DNA of 34,539 nucleotides from a virus: positions 1-34,539 of IMG/VR virus record IMGVR_UViG_3300005935_000063; one strand, written 5' to 3'. Below the pieces are notes generated by a model, which worked only from the letters and a program-made list of their open reading frames with translations, was not told the origin of the DNA and did no database searches. This document shows, piece after piece, positions 22,881 through 30,118 of this stretch. Both the position numbers and the translations under genes were made by a program. Numbering within the stretch: the stretch's first letter is position 1; each line of letters begins with the position of its first letter.

Positions 22881-23821
22881 TTAACTCCTAGATGATTCTT
22901 TATATTCTGCCATGATACTTGTAGGCTATAATTCTTTGCAGCAAATTCACGACACATATCTGCTTTATCCTCAGACCAATTCTTAAGAGCATACTCTGCT
23001 TTAGCTATCAAATGTTTCTTCTTACAAGTGAAAGTATTGACACCTTCATAGAAATATGCTTGATTGATAGGAGCGCTGATATTATAGATAGTAGGTAATC
23101 CGCACATAGTCATTTCTAAGAATGTCTGAGGGAATCCTTCAGCCGGATGCTCTGTGAATAGGATACCAATCTTTCCTAAAGGTATACTTAGTGCAACGAA
23201 TTCCATACTGCCAAAATTAGTAAGATCTACATTATGGTGAGTTTCTTTAATTCTGTTTTTATGAGCAGTTCCACCTACCCAAAGAACGCTTCTTTTCCCC
23301 TTGACTTTATCAGTAAGTTCATTAATAAAGTGGGCTTCATTCTTATCGCCTCTTTTGCCAACAAGCATATAATCATAAGGTTTGTATATACTTTCAGTAT
23401 CGCCTTGATCCCACCAATAATCCTTATCCTTGCCTTTTATGTGTATTTTAGCATTACCTCTTAATCTTGCAGGAGTATCTACTAACGAAACATCTGCTAC
23501 ATTATTATACATATTCCTATTGCAGCAAGAATAGTAAACAGTCTTGTTAGGGATAGCTTTCAGTATCACATCCTTCTTAGGATCATGTTTAACAGACCAA
23601 ACTATTGCTTCAGGGTGTTTCTTACAAAAATCTATTACCTGTTGAGCATCTGTCATACTGTATTCCCAATCACACTTAACATCTTGTCTAGATAGATAAA
23701 TAATACATCCAAACATCTTTGCATACTCTCGGTATCCGCAAGTACACTTGCCATCTATCATCATCTGCTGTTTACCATTACGTTCCTTAGATAGACCTCC
23801 ATACAGCATTATCAGCTCCAT
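22877..23821 (-). CDS. GT4-like glycosyltransferase
   Basis: This 314-residue GT-B type protein has a divergent Cys-rich N-terminal domain (DGKCTCGYREY, YYSCCNRNMYNN). The C-terminal domain has SVLWVGGTAHKN, then FTEHPAEGFPQTFLEMTMCG and LPTIYN (223-247), the E-x7-E-type donor-binding stretch of GT4 enzymes. It has no membrane helix. The Met5 codon is a second possible start, but the first ATG gives the usual overlap with the upstream gene. The donor is unknown. Confidence 0.7.
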   Translation of the reverse strand: MELIMLYGGLSKERNGKQQMMIDGKCTCGYREYAKMFGCIIYLSRQDVKCDWEYSMTDAQQVIDFCKKHPEAIVWSVKHDPKKDVILKAIPNKTVYYSCCNRNMYNNVADVSLVDTPARLRGNAKIHIKGKDKDYWWDQGDTESIYKPYDYMLVGKRGDKNEAHFINELTDKVKGKRSVLWVGGTAHKNRIKETHHNVDLTNFGSMEFVALSIPLGKIGILFTEHPAEGFPQTFLEMTMCGLPTIYNISAPINQAYFYEGVNTFTCKKKHLIAKAEYALKNWSEDKADMCREFAAKNYSLQVSWQNIKNHLGVK

Positions 23822-24471
23822 GTAATGCTCCTATCCTTATTCTTATTCCATTTTGTCAGACCTCTAGCAGCTCTCCAATCCCTACCATTATCCTTACAGA
23901 ATGGACCACCAGGCCAATCTGTTCTCTCACTAGCCATAGGGAGAAGGTTGTCAATCAAAGTATTCACAGATCCTCTCCTAAGTTGTTTCTCAGGATCTTT
24001 ATCTGTAATCATTTCATCTGAAAGTTCCCTTACTAAGTCACCTCTCCACAAAGAAGGCTGTAGGGCTACCTTATCAAGCTTTGCAGCGTGTTCTTTAGGG
24101 AATCTTATGTATCTAATTTGTGAACTTATGGAACCTAGAATTTGATCAAGATCAATCTTTCTAGTGAATAGCCAATCATCCTCTAAATGGAACACCCATC
24201 TTGATTCACTATTCTCCCATATTTTCTTAACTGCTTTAGCAAAGTTTGGTTCGTCGCTAGTAGTATACTTCCTAACTGTAAAGTGGTCCCAAGCTATACC
24301 TAAACACTTAGCAGCAATATTTGCAGCTTCTTTAAGTTTTGCTTTAGGTGCAAAGTCTACATTTAGGATTATTTGAAATCCATCTGAATAATTAACATTC
24401 TTCTTAAAACTTGTTAATGTTTGAGCTAATAGTTCTGGTCTTAGTGTTGCAGGAATGGTAATGTCAATCAA
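23812..24471 (-). CDS. GT2-like glycosyltransferase, paralogous to the fusion's C-half
   Basis: In this 219-residue protein ITIPATLRPELLAQTLTSFK (4-23) and WVFHLEDDWLF (92-102) correspond to ATMRPALVERTFASF and ILNLEDDWIL in the C-terminal half of the 19980 fusion. The ends also match (GRDWRAARGLTKWN versus GREWMDSTD). EDD is the likely metal-binding site. It lacks a methyltransferase domain, so the fusion is probably the derived form, or this copy lost the other half. It is cytoplasmic. Confidence 0.7.
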   Translation of the reverse strand: MIDITIPATLRPELLAQTLTSFKKNVNYSDGFQIILNVDFAPKAKLKEAANIAAKCLGIAWDHFTVRKYTTSDEPNFAKAVKKIWENSESRWVFHLEDDWLFTRKIDLDQILGSISSQIRYIRFPKEHAAKLDKVALQPSLWRGDLVRELSDEMITDKDPEKQLRRGSVNTLIDNLLPMASERTDWPGGPFCKDNGRDWRAARGLTKWNKNKDRSITWS

Positions 24472-25417
24472 CTTTGTCCTCCAAAATTTTAATGAATTTT
24501 TTCATGTTTTTCTCTCTGCTGCCAATCTTATGCCTCAGAGTATTATTCATATTAACTAATTTGTTATCAACAAATATCATTCCATTAATTAATTCTGCAG
24601 CTTTAGCAATATTGTGATCATCATAAATATAAGCTGTATCTTCTGTAGCATAGTCTGCCATACCATTCCTAGGATGATCACCACAAACTATCCTAGCTCC
24701 GCAAAGGGAAGCTTCCATAGGAACATTATGCAATCCTTCTAATTCAGTAGGAGCAAACCACACATCGCATTCAGAGTAAAGCTTTGCCAAGTCTACTCTA
24801 TTTGGATTAACAATATATTTGTCTAACCAAGACGGCTGTTTCTTAAGCTTCTTATTCCCAAATGCTACAAACCTATAATTATCCTTCCCTAGTAAATTGT
24901 GTAGTACTTCAAAACTAGGCCAACCCTTGCTTGCAAGCTTACTCCATAAACAGCCTATTGTTATTTTCCTTTCACTTCTTAGATCATAATCTTTCCACCA
25001 ATCAAAGTCTATACCTTGGTAGACTAGATGGCACTTACCGCCAAAACTTTCAATAAATTTCTTCATCCAAATAGAATTTGTTATCTTTGTTACACGGCTA
25101 TTCTTGTAATAACTTATAAGTTTGTCTTCATCCCAACCTGGAACCCAAATTTCATGTCCTCTAATATACCAGAACTTATTTTTGGCATTAGACCTTACTG
25201 TTGGTTTTACAGATTTTATATCTGTAGCAATTAATGCATCTATGTTAGAAGGTATCCTTGGCAAAGTAGTATCATGAGTAAACCAGTTAAACCTATCATT
25301 ATTAGTAATTATATTGCAGTCGTGTCCAAGCTTTTTTATAGTTTGCTGGCAACGGATTACAGTCCTACTACCTCCATTATTCCCTAGACCTCCGCTACAA
25401 TTAAATGCTATCTTCAT
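24464..25417 (-). CDS. GT4 glycosyltransferase
   Basis: A standard GT-B fold in 317 residues. The N-terminal loop SGGLGNNGGSRTV (8-20) is Gly-rich, as in GT4. KITNSIWMKKF and YQGIDFDWW match the linker, TIGCLWSKLASKGW (153-166) begins the second domain, and WFAPTELEGLHNVPMEASLC (220-239) gives the donor-binding E-x7-E region, followed by GARIV. It is the first glycan gene in the transcription order. The ATG is two bases after the zinc-ribbon stop. No transmembrane helix. Confident family call, unknown donor. Confidence 0.8.
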   Translation of the reverse strand: MKIAFNCSGGLGNNGGSRTVIRCQQTIKKLGHDCNIITNNDRFNWFTHDTTLPRIPSNIDALIATDIKSVKPTVRSNAKNKFWYIRGHEIWVPGWDEDKLISYYKNSRVTKITNSIWMKKFIESFGGKCHLVYQGIDFDWWKDYDLRSERKITIGCLWSKLASKGWPSFEVLHNLLGKDNYRFVAFGNKKLKKQPSWLDKYIVNPNRVDLAKLYSECDVWFAPTELEGLHNVPMEASLCGARIVCGDHPRNGMADYATEDTAYIYDDHNIAKAAELINGMIFVDNKLVNMNNTLRHKIGSREKNMKKFIKILEDKVD

Positions 25418-25419
25418 AG

Positions 25420-25734
25420 TTACTCTCTTTCCAAGTATCTATCATGGCTAATTTTGTAACATTTCTTGCAGATAGTTTTTTCTTCCATAGCTTTATACTT
25501 GCCACACTTTGTACAAATTCCATCGCTTTCCCGCTTCCGTCTCAAAACCATTAGGCTTAGGTAAGCGTTGTCATACATTTCAAATCTATTTTTCTTATCT
25601 AAGGCTCTGAATTTTTTCCAATCAATAGTTGTTTTAATAACTTCCGAATGCTGACAAAGTTTGTCAAAGAACTCCTTGACTTTTGGATTAGTCCAAAATC
25701 CTATTCTGTTTCTTTTTTTCTCAGGTACCGACAT
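25420..25734 (-). CDS. zinc-ribbon protein, 104 aa
   Basis: The N-terminal 75 residues are basic and helical (KKRNRIGFWTNPKVKEFFDKL). The C-terminal end holds one zinc knuckle pair, ICTKCGKYKAMEE and ICKKCYKISHDRYL. Such a combination is common in small phage DNA-binding or regulatory proteins. It heads the transcript of the glycan cluster, directly downstream of a candidate promoter, so a regulatory role for the cluster is thinkable but only by position. Its family is not recognised. Confidence 0.55.
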   Translation of the reverse strand: MSVPEKKRNRIGFWTNPKVKEFFDKLCQHSEVIKTTIDWKKFRALDKKNRFEMYDNAYLSLMVLRRKRESDGICTKCGKYKAMEEKTICKKCYKISHDRYLERE

Positions 25735-25755
25735 ATTAAATCCTTTAGTTAGTTT

Positions 25756-25764
25756 AATATAATA
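25756..25764 (-). promoter_or_regulatory. candidate promoter element TATTATATT upstream of 25734
   Basis: The minus strand of the 58-base gap reads TATTATATT 22-30 bases before the ATG, then an AAAGG ribosome site. It is identical to the element upstream of 26716 and 4997. This is the last gap longer than three bases before the 20-kb glycan cluster, so it is the most likely start of its mRNA. A matching -35 hexamer is not clear. Confidence 0.45.
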
Positions 25765-25792
25765 TTTGTTAAGTAGTTATAATAGCAAACAA

Positions 25793-26716
25793 TTAGAAAA
25801 GTTTTAGGAGATGTGAATCAAACAGTGACGGCACCTGATAGCCGTGACACAACTTCTTCCAATCAGTGTAGTTAGGCTTCTCTATATGTTCGCTAGTGTA
25901 GGGAATATCTTCCCTTAGTTTCACAACTGCATTGTTAAGTTTTATTAACTTTAAATTAGATCTAAGCTGTAGATATTCTTTTGATTCAGGACCGCAATCT
26001 TCTTTTATACATCTTAAGAAATCCTTAACAGATCCATCACAGCGTAGATAGGAACTCTCATTCTTTTTGAACGGAAATCTGTAGATAGATTTCACAGTAT
26101 CTCCGTTATCTCCTCTAATTATTTTATGTAGTAGGATGTGAGATTCTTCTGCTCCGTTGAATTCCTTGTGCATTTTTTCTTTGGTAGGAGATTTACCATC
26201 GCCTAAAATTATTGTAAGGTTAGGAAATTTTGCCAGAAGCTGCCACATATCCTTATCTGTAGAGAATAGGAATATTGCATCATTAGGATGGTTGGCAATA
26301 TAGGCTGCCATAACATCATCAGCTTCCTCTCCTTCACAATAAATCTTTTCATGAGGAATACAATCTACAAATTGCCTGCAAATATCTATAGGGTTGTAGT
26401 CTAAATCTTTCTTAGGTCTATCTTTGTAAATTATAGTTTTTGGAGCATAATCCTTGAAAGCATCTTGATGAGTTTTATACAACTCTTTCTTTCTTGTAGG
26501 ATATCTATCTTCGCAAATGACAAGGTTAGGTAGAGAGTGATCTTGTTTAATCCTAGCGTGAGAATGGTTAAGTACCTTTACTAAACCTATGATGACTCCG
26601 GTATTAATTCCATCATCATTAACTAGATTCTCTTTCTCAGTAGCGTGATAGTTGCGCCATACTTGGTTATTAAAATCAATTAGGACAGTGCACTTTCTGA
26701 CATTTTTAAAACCCAT
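25793..26716 (-). CDS. 5'-3' exonuclease / flap endonuclease (T4 RNase H-like)
   Basis: In this 307-residue protein the metal-binding acids of the FEN/5'-exonuclease fold can be traced: Asp14 in VLIDFNNQ, the cluster EGEEADD (128-134), STDKDM with Asp154 and Asp156, and RGDNGDT with Asp203 and Asp206, followed by the helix-turn region. It removes RNA primers or flaps during phage DNA replication. It resembles T4 rnh or T5 D15-type enzymes. It is transcribed away from the structural genes. No frameshift or lost residue seen. Confidence 0.8.
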   Translation of the reverse strand: MGFKNVRKCTVLIDFNNQVWRNYHATEKENLVNDDGINTGVIIGLVKVLNHSHARIKQDHSLPNLVICEDRYPTRKKELYKTHQDAFKDYAPKTIIYKDRPKKDLDYNPIDICRQFVDCIPHEKIYCEGEEADDVMAAYIANHPNDAIFLFSTDKDMWQLLAKFPNLTIILGDGKSPTKEKMHKEFNGAEESHILLHKIIRGDNGDTVKSIYRFPFKKNESSYLRCDGSVKDFLRCIKEDCGPESKEYLQLRSNLKLIKLNNAVVKLREDIPYTSEHIEKPNYTDWKKLCHGYQVPSLFDSHLLKLF

Positions 26717-26737
26717 AGAGAGTTCTCCTTTAGCTTA

Positions 26738-26746
26738 AATATAATA
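26738..26746 (-). promoter_or_regulatory. candidate promoter element TATTATATT upstream of 26716
   Basis: TATTATATT on the minus strand ends 22 bases before the ATG, followed by CTAAAGGAG, a strong ribosome site. It is the third copy of this nine-base element, found only in clear gaps before leftward genes. It probably starts the exonuclease transcript. Whether the polymerase is host or phage is unknown. Confidence 0.45.
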
Positions 26747-26853
26747 AAAAATTTCTTTGGTACCTAATGTTTTTAGCGTTAGTAGGGAAGGAACTATCAT
26801 GGAGGTCTTTTATAGTAGCGGTGAATATAGTATATTAAGAGCACGATAGGAGA

Positions 26854-26907
26854 AAAGTACTGAAAATATAGCTGAAAGTAGGTTACACGTGAAAGTAGTA
26901 AAAAGTA
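26854..26907 (+). repeat. AAAGTA iterons
   Basis: Four copies of AAAGTA start at 26854, 26875, 26892 and 26902, the last two in the direct repeat AAAGTAGTA/AAAGTAGTG. Neighbouring GAAAA and TGAAA add to the pattern. Such same-strand, closely spaced repeats fit binding sites for a transcription activator or a replication initiator. The spacing is not constant, so the claim is tentative. Confidence 0.4.
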
Positions 26908-26948
26908 GTGAAAAGCTCTTCAAATTGCATTTTCATGCCGCTTCTCTT

Positions 26949-27020
26949 AATTAACTATTTATTATTAGTTTCTATTTCGTTTCTAATTAGCTATTTATGA
27001 AATAACAATTAGCTGTTTTT
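26949..27020 (+). repeat. three direct repeats AATTARCTRTTT
   Basis: The copies are AATTAACTATTTAT (26949-26962), AATTAGCTATTTAT (26985-26998) and AATTAGCTGTTTTT (27007-27020). They lie 20-90 bases ahead of the first rightward gene and share strand and orientation. The first two match at 13 of 14 bases. They could be the binding sites of a late-gene activator or part of the promoter itself. Nothing like them was noticed elsewhere in the window, though I could not scan exhaustively. Confidence 0.5.
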
Positions 27021-27039
27021 TTTAAATGGATTAAAAAAA

Positions 27040-27324
27040 ATGATACCGACTTTAAGAAGTAAAGTTATTGAAGCTGAAAAGGCTGAAGAGAAAAAAGAAA
27101 TGGATCTGAACCAAATATTATGTTCAGAGTGTAATAAGAAATTGTTTGACAAGCCTAGAAAGAATTGTGTTACTGACAGAGCTGTTTATCTGATTCTTAA
27201 GAAGAACAGCTCAGAGTATCTTCCCTACTGTTCACAGTGCGCTAGTTCTATGCCAGCAAAATTCATAGATAAAATGGAAACATATGACGTATACCAAAAA
27301 AAGGTGAAGGCGGGAATTATATGA
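27040..27324 (+). CDS. zinc-ribbon-like protein, 94 aa
   Basis: The protein has an acidic-basic helical start (residues 1-24), then a CSEC pair (28-31) and a CSQC pair near residue 68. This suggests one zinc site with a long spacer. The gene is the first of the rightward head operon and overlaps the next ATG by four bases. A small terminase subunit would be expected in this position, but no helix-turn-helix is recognisable, so that role is only a possibility. The ribosome site is poor (AUGGAU 8 bases upstream). Confidence 0.6.
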   Translation: MIPTLRSKVIEAEKAEEKKEMDLNQILCSECNKKLFDKPRKNCVTDRAVYLILKKNSSEYLPYCSQCASSMPAKFIDKMETYDVYQKKVKAGII

Positions 27325-27644
27325 AACCAATACGGGAAGCATTTGACATGGAGATTAAAGCAGGATACCTTAATTGGGAAAAATTAGATAAGATGTTGCA
27401 CACGGCTCTATTCACTGTTGACAATAAGTTTACTTCTGTGCGAGATGATACAGGAGAAGTTAAAGAAATGAGAACTACAGATACTTTAGATTTTTTTGGA
27501 AAGAGTATTTCAGGTGCAAAGGCTTCCTACAGAGTTTATCACCCTAGGTTCACAAATGGTAAACTTATGTGTACTGGTATACAAATTGGGACTGTTGATC
27601 TTGAAGGACAGCCTTTCTACACAAATCCTCCGGTGATGTTCTAA
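27321..27644 (+). CDS. hypothetical protein, 107 aa, upstream of TerL
   Basis: This is a soluble 107-residue protein starting MKPIREAFDMEIKAGYLNWE with a beta-rich second half (KSISGAKASYRVYHPRF, GIQIGTVDLEGQPFY). It is not recognised. Position directly before the large terminase, with a TAATG overlap, allows the idea of a small terminase subunit or a packaging cofactor, but the sequence gives no DNA-binding motif to support it. Confidence 0.6.
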   Translation: MKPIREAFDMEIKAGYLNWEKLDKMLHTALFTVDNKFTSVRDDTGEVKEMRTTDTLDFFGKSISGAKASYRVYHPRFTNGKLMCTGIQIGTVDLEGQPFYTNPPVMF

Positions 27645-29575
27645 TGTCAGATATATACAAGAAAGATAAAGGCGGTAACTTCAGGGAGATCCGTTCTACA
27701 CGCGCAGCTAAAGATGCCGGTATTGAAAATATTGGCGATTTCTTTATGGACACGTTTATGACTGAGATGGATGATTTATGTAAGACTCCAGAAGAAGATT
27801 TGGTAGCAGACTCTGCTAATGATGAACAGAATGAGTTATACCCTGTAGGCTTTAAGCCATATAATGATACTTGGAGATATGAGCCTGTTACATCAGATTA
27901 CTTTGCGTCTAAGATGTTAGGTGAACCGTTTACAAAATTGCAACAAGAGACTGTTGATATAATCTGCGGTAAAGATCCATTTCAGTTTACAGATCCAAAC
28001 TATGAAGAAATAGATGATATGTGGGGCAAGCGTAGTGGAAAGGATTCCACAATTGCTAAAGCTGTAGCTAATCAAGGATACAAATTAGCTTGTCTATTCA
28101 ATCCGCAAGAGTTCCTAGGTATGGGTTTGGGAAGTACCATTGACATAGTAAATGTCGCTTCCACTTCCAACCAGGCTAAGAAAGTTTTCTTCAAGTACCT
28201 TACTGCATTTATTAAATTGGCAAAAGATCCAGCAACAAAAAGAAGTTGGTTTGCTACTAGGAACTTCTGGTGGGATGTAGGTAAGCAAAAATTTGTCTAT
28301 ATGGATTTGAGGCAGAAGGATGGTAACATAAAGCAGGACAACATAGACTTTGGTAGGGGAATATGTTGCCACTCCCTAACCTCGGATAGGTTCACAGCAG
28401 AGGGCCTTAATATCATCCTAGCAATTATGGATGAGATAGGCGCTATGAGGGTAGATAATGTATTTGGCTCTGATGAGAGAATGATTGGCCAGTATGACTC
28501 ACTATCAGCTACAGTACGTGCTACATCTACCAACGGTATGGGTAAGATGCTTTGCATATCATATAAGTATGCAAGGAATTGCCCTATGTCGCTTTTGGTG
28601 AAACGCAATAAGTCTGATCCCAAGAAGTTTGTCAGAGTATATTCTGTGTATGATGTTAGAACAGATACGCCAGAAGAAAAGCTTAGATCATCATTTGCCT
28701 CAGAGTATACCAAAGATCCTGAGAAGGCAGCAATGATGTATGAGTGCAAAGACCCTAAGACTGATAAGGATAATTTGTACAGTAATATATTCATTCTGAA
28801 TTCTGCTTGTGATGTTAAGAATGAGTTTACTATCAACCCAATACGTGGAGGGGTAGTAACTGTTAATAATATTTATGATGGTGCAGATAACTTGTTAGAG
28901 AAATGGTTCAAAGGAGACGATGATCTTTTTTATACTGCTCATCTTGACTTAGCTAAAGGTCAGGTTTGGAAGAAGCATGATGCTGCCGCATTAGCTCTAG
29001 GCCACCTGCAGGAGATGAGAGTAACCTATGATGATCTTTGGAAGAAAACTTATCTCAGAGAATATGGGATAGATTTATCAGAGAATGAAGGCCAACTACG
29101 CATGGGTGTAGTCATGGACCTTGTTGTTCAGATAATTTGTAAAACAGAAGACAAGGAAGTTAGACTTTCAGATGTTAGGAGGTTTCTCATAGACTTGCAA
29201 GAGAAAAGAGGCTTCCAGATTTTTAAAGCTACAATTGATGGATGGATGTCAGTGGAAATGCTTCAGGAGCTTAATCATGCTGGTATAGAAGCAGAGTTAT
29301 TATCCATAGATAAGAACCCATCTGCCCATCATACTCAAAAGGATTTCTTACAGCAAGGTCTTTATAAAACATATAAGATGCCAATATGGCATAGGGAAAC
29401 TAGAGAGCTAATTGAGAAGAATAACAAAGTAGACCATCCAGAGCTTTCTACTGATAGATTTGAAGAAGAAGGTTATGAGCATGGTAGCAAGGATGTCACA
29501 GACAGTACTGCAGGAGTCTGTTTCAATTTGAGTAGTGAGATAGGATCAGAGGGTGGCAATTTACTTCTAGGCTAG
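27644..29575 (+). CDS. terminase large subunit
   Basis: The 643-residue protein has an ATPase domain with a Walker A variant GKRSGKDST (128-136) and Walker B IILAIMDE (257-264, the Glu being catalytic). The C-terminal nuclease begins YTAHLDLAKG (430-439, Asp435), continues with VMDLVVQI (490-497) and IDGWMSVEML (531-540), and ends with the GSKDVTDS motif near 620 that supplies the last metal-binding Asp. It cuts concatemers and drives genome packaging through the portal. The next gene supports this. It is intact and normal in length. Confidence 0.9.
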   Translation: MSDIYKKDKGGNFREIRSTRAAKDAGIENIGDFFMDTFMTEMDDLCKTPEEDLVADSANDEQNELYPVGFKPYNDTWRYEPVTSDYFASKMLGEPFTKLQQETVDIICGKDPFQFTDPNYEEIDDMWGKRSGKDSTIAKAVANQGYKLACLFNPQEFLGMGLGSTIDIVNVASTSNQAKKVFFKYLTAFIKLAKDPATKRSWFATRNFWWDVGKQKFVYMDLRQKDGNIKQDNIDFGRGICCHSLTSDRFTAEGLNIILAIMDEIGAMRVDNVFGSDERMIGQYDSLSATVRATSTNGMGKMLCISYKYARNCPMSLLVKRNKSDPKKFVRVYSVYDVRTDTPEEKLRSSFASEYTKDPEKAAMMYECKDPKTDKDNLYSNIFILNSACDVKNEFTINPIRGGVVTVNNIYDGADNLLEKWFKGDDDLFYTAHLDLAKGQVWKKHDAAALALGHLQEMRVTYDDLWKKTYLREYGIDLSENEGQLRMGVVMDLVVQIICKTEDKEVRLSDVRRFLIDLQEKRGFQIFKATIDGWMSVEMLQELNHAGIEAELLSIDKNPSAHHTQKDFLQQGLYKTYKMPIWHRETRELIEKNNKVDHPELSTDRFEEEGYEHGSKDVTDSTAGVCFNLSSEIGSEGGNLLLG

Positions 29576-29585
29576 AGAGGGTGCT

Positions 29586-30116
29586 GTGAACAGAAAAGAT
29601 GGAAAAGAATACTCCAAATTAAGGATTGGTGAGATTAACCGCAAGAAGGGTGAGGCGCAAGCTGAACTTATGGATAGTGATCTTCTTGATACCAAAAAGA
29701 AAAAACAGAAAGACCGTAAGACGCAAACTGATGATTTTAAAACAGAACAGCAAAAGCGGTTAGATGATCAAGAGAAGAAACTGAAAGAAGCTGAGAAACA
29801 AAAGAAGCGCAGATTATTTTGGAATCCATTTAAGAAGTTTTTTCATATGGTGTTCTCTGTAAGCACCTATATCAGCATTATTCAGAACTTTGAAGAATTA
29901 TTGCTTGTAATCTTTATTGACGCTTTAATGCTTTTTACTCTCGGAAGTTTAAGTTATATTCTATACATTATGTTTACCTCAAGCAAAAATGATGACCTCC
30001 CTATTTTGATATATAAAGCATGTGCAGGAATTGTGGTGTGCGGTATTTGTTTGATAGCTCAAGCCAATATCCCTATTGCTAGTAAACCTAACAAAATTGT
30101 AGATGAAGAGGAATAA
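29586..30116 (+). CDS. membrane protein with N-terminal coiled coil
   Basis: The start is GTG at 29586, with GAGGG nine bases upstream; no ATG in frame is closer. Residues 1-78 are very charged, and 50-75 would form a coiled coil (KTEQQKRLDDQEKKLKEAEK). Two hydrophobic segments follow at about 103-130 and 143-161, and the tail ends DEEE. A membrane protein placed between terminase and portal is unusual. The function is unknown; it is not a recognised holin or head protein. Confidence 0.65.
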   Translation: MNRKDGKEYSKLRIGEINRKKGEAQAELMDSDLLDTKKKKQKDRKTQTDDFKTEQQKRLDDQEKKLKEAEKQKKRRLFWNPFKKFFHMVFSVSTYISIIQNFEELLLVIFIDALMLFTLGSLSYILYIMFTSSKNDDLPILIYKACAGIVVCGICLIAQANIPIASKPNKIVDEEE

Positions 30117-30118
30117 TT

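Larger units (their letters stand above)
26717..27039. promoter_or_regulatory. divergent intergenic control region (323 bases)
   Basis: This is the only switch of strand in the window, with the exonuclease leaving to the left and the head genes to the right. The plus-strand side is AT-rich with a run of T before the first gene, whose ribosome site is weak. Two short-repeat groups are listed separately (26854-26907 and 26949-27020). A 16-codon frame (26799-26849) with an AAGGA site is too short to trust. No tRNA and no long hairpin were recognised. Confidence 0.6.

Noticed and set aside
5636-25417. Host O-antigen locus or prophage boundary instead of phage DNA
   Set aside because: The block is continuous by gene overlaps with phage-type genes on the left, and is followed by an exonuclease and head genes on the right. 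There is no integrase, insertion sequence, flippase or polymerase.
26799-26849. 16-codon plus-strand frame (MEVFYSSGEYSILRAR) with an AAGGA site
   Set aside because: Too short to separate from chance; no homology can be judged, and no promoter is evident before it. A leader peptide is possible but unsupported.
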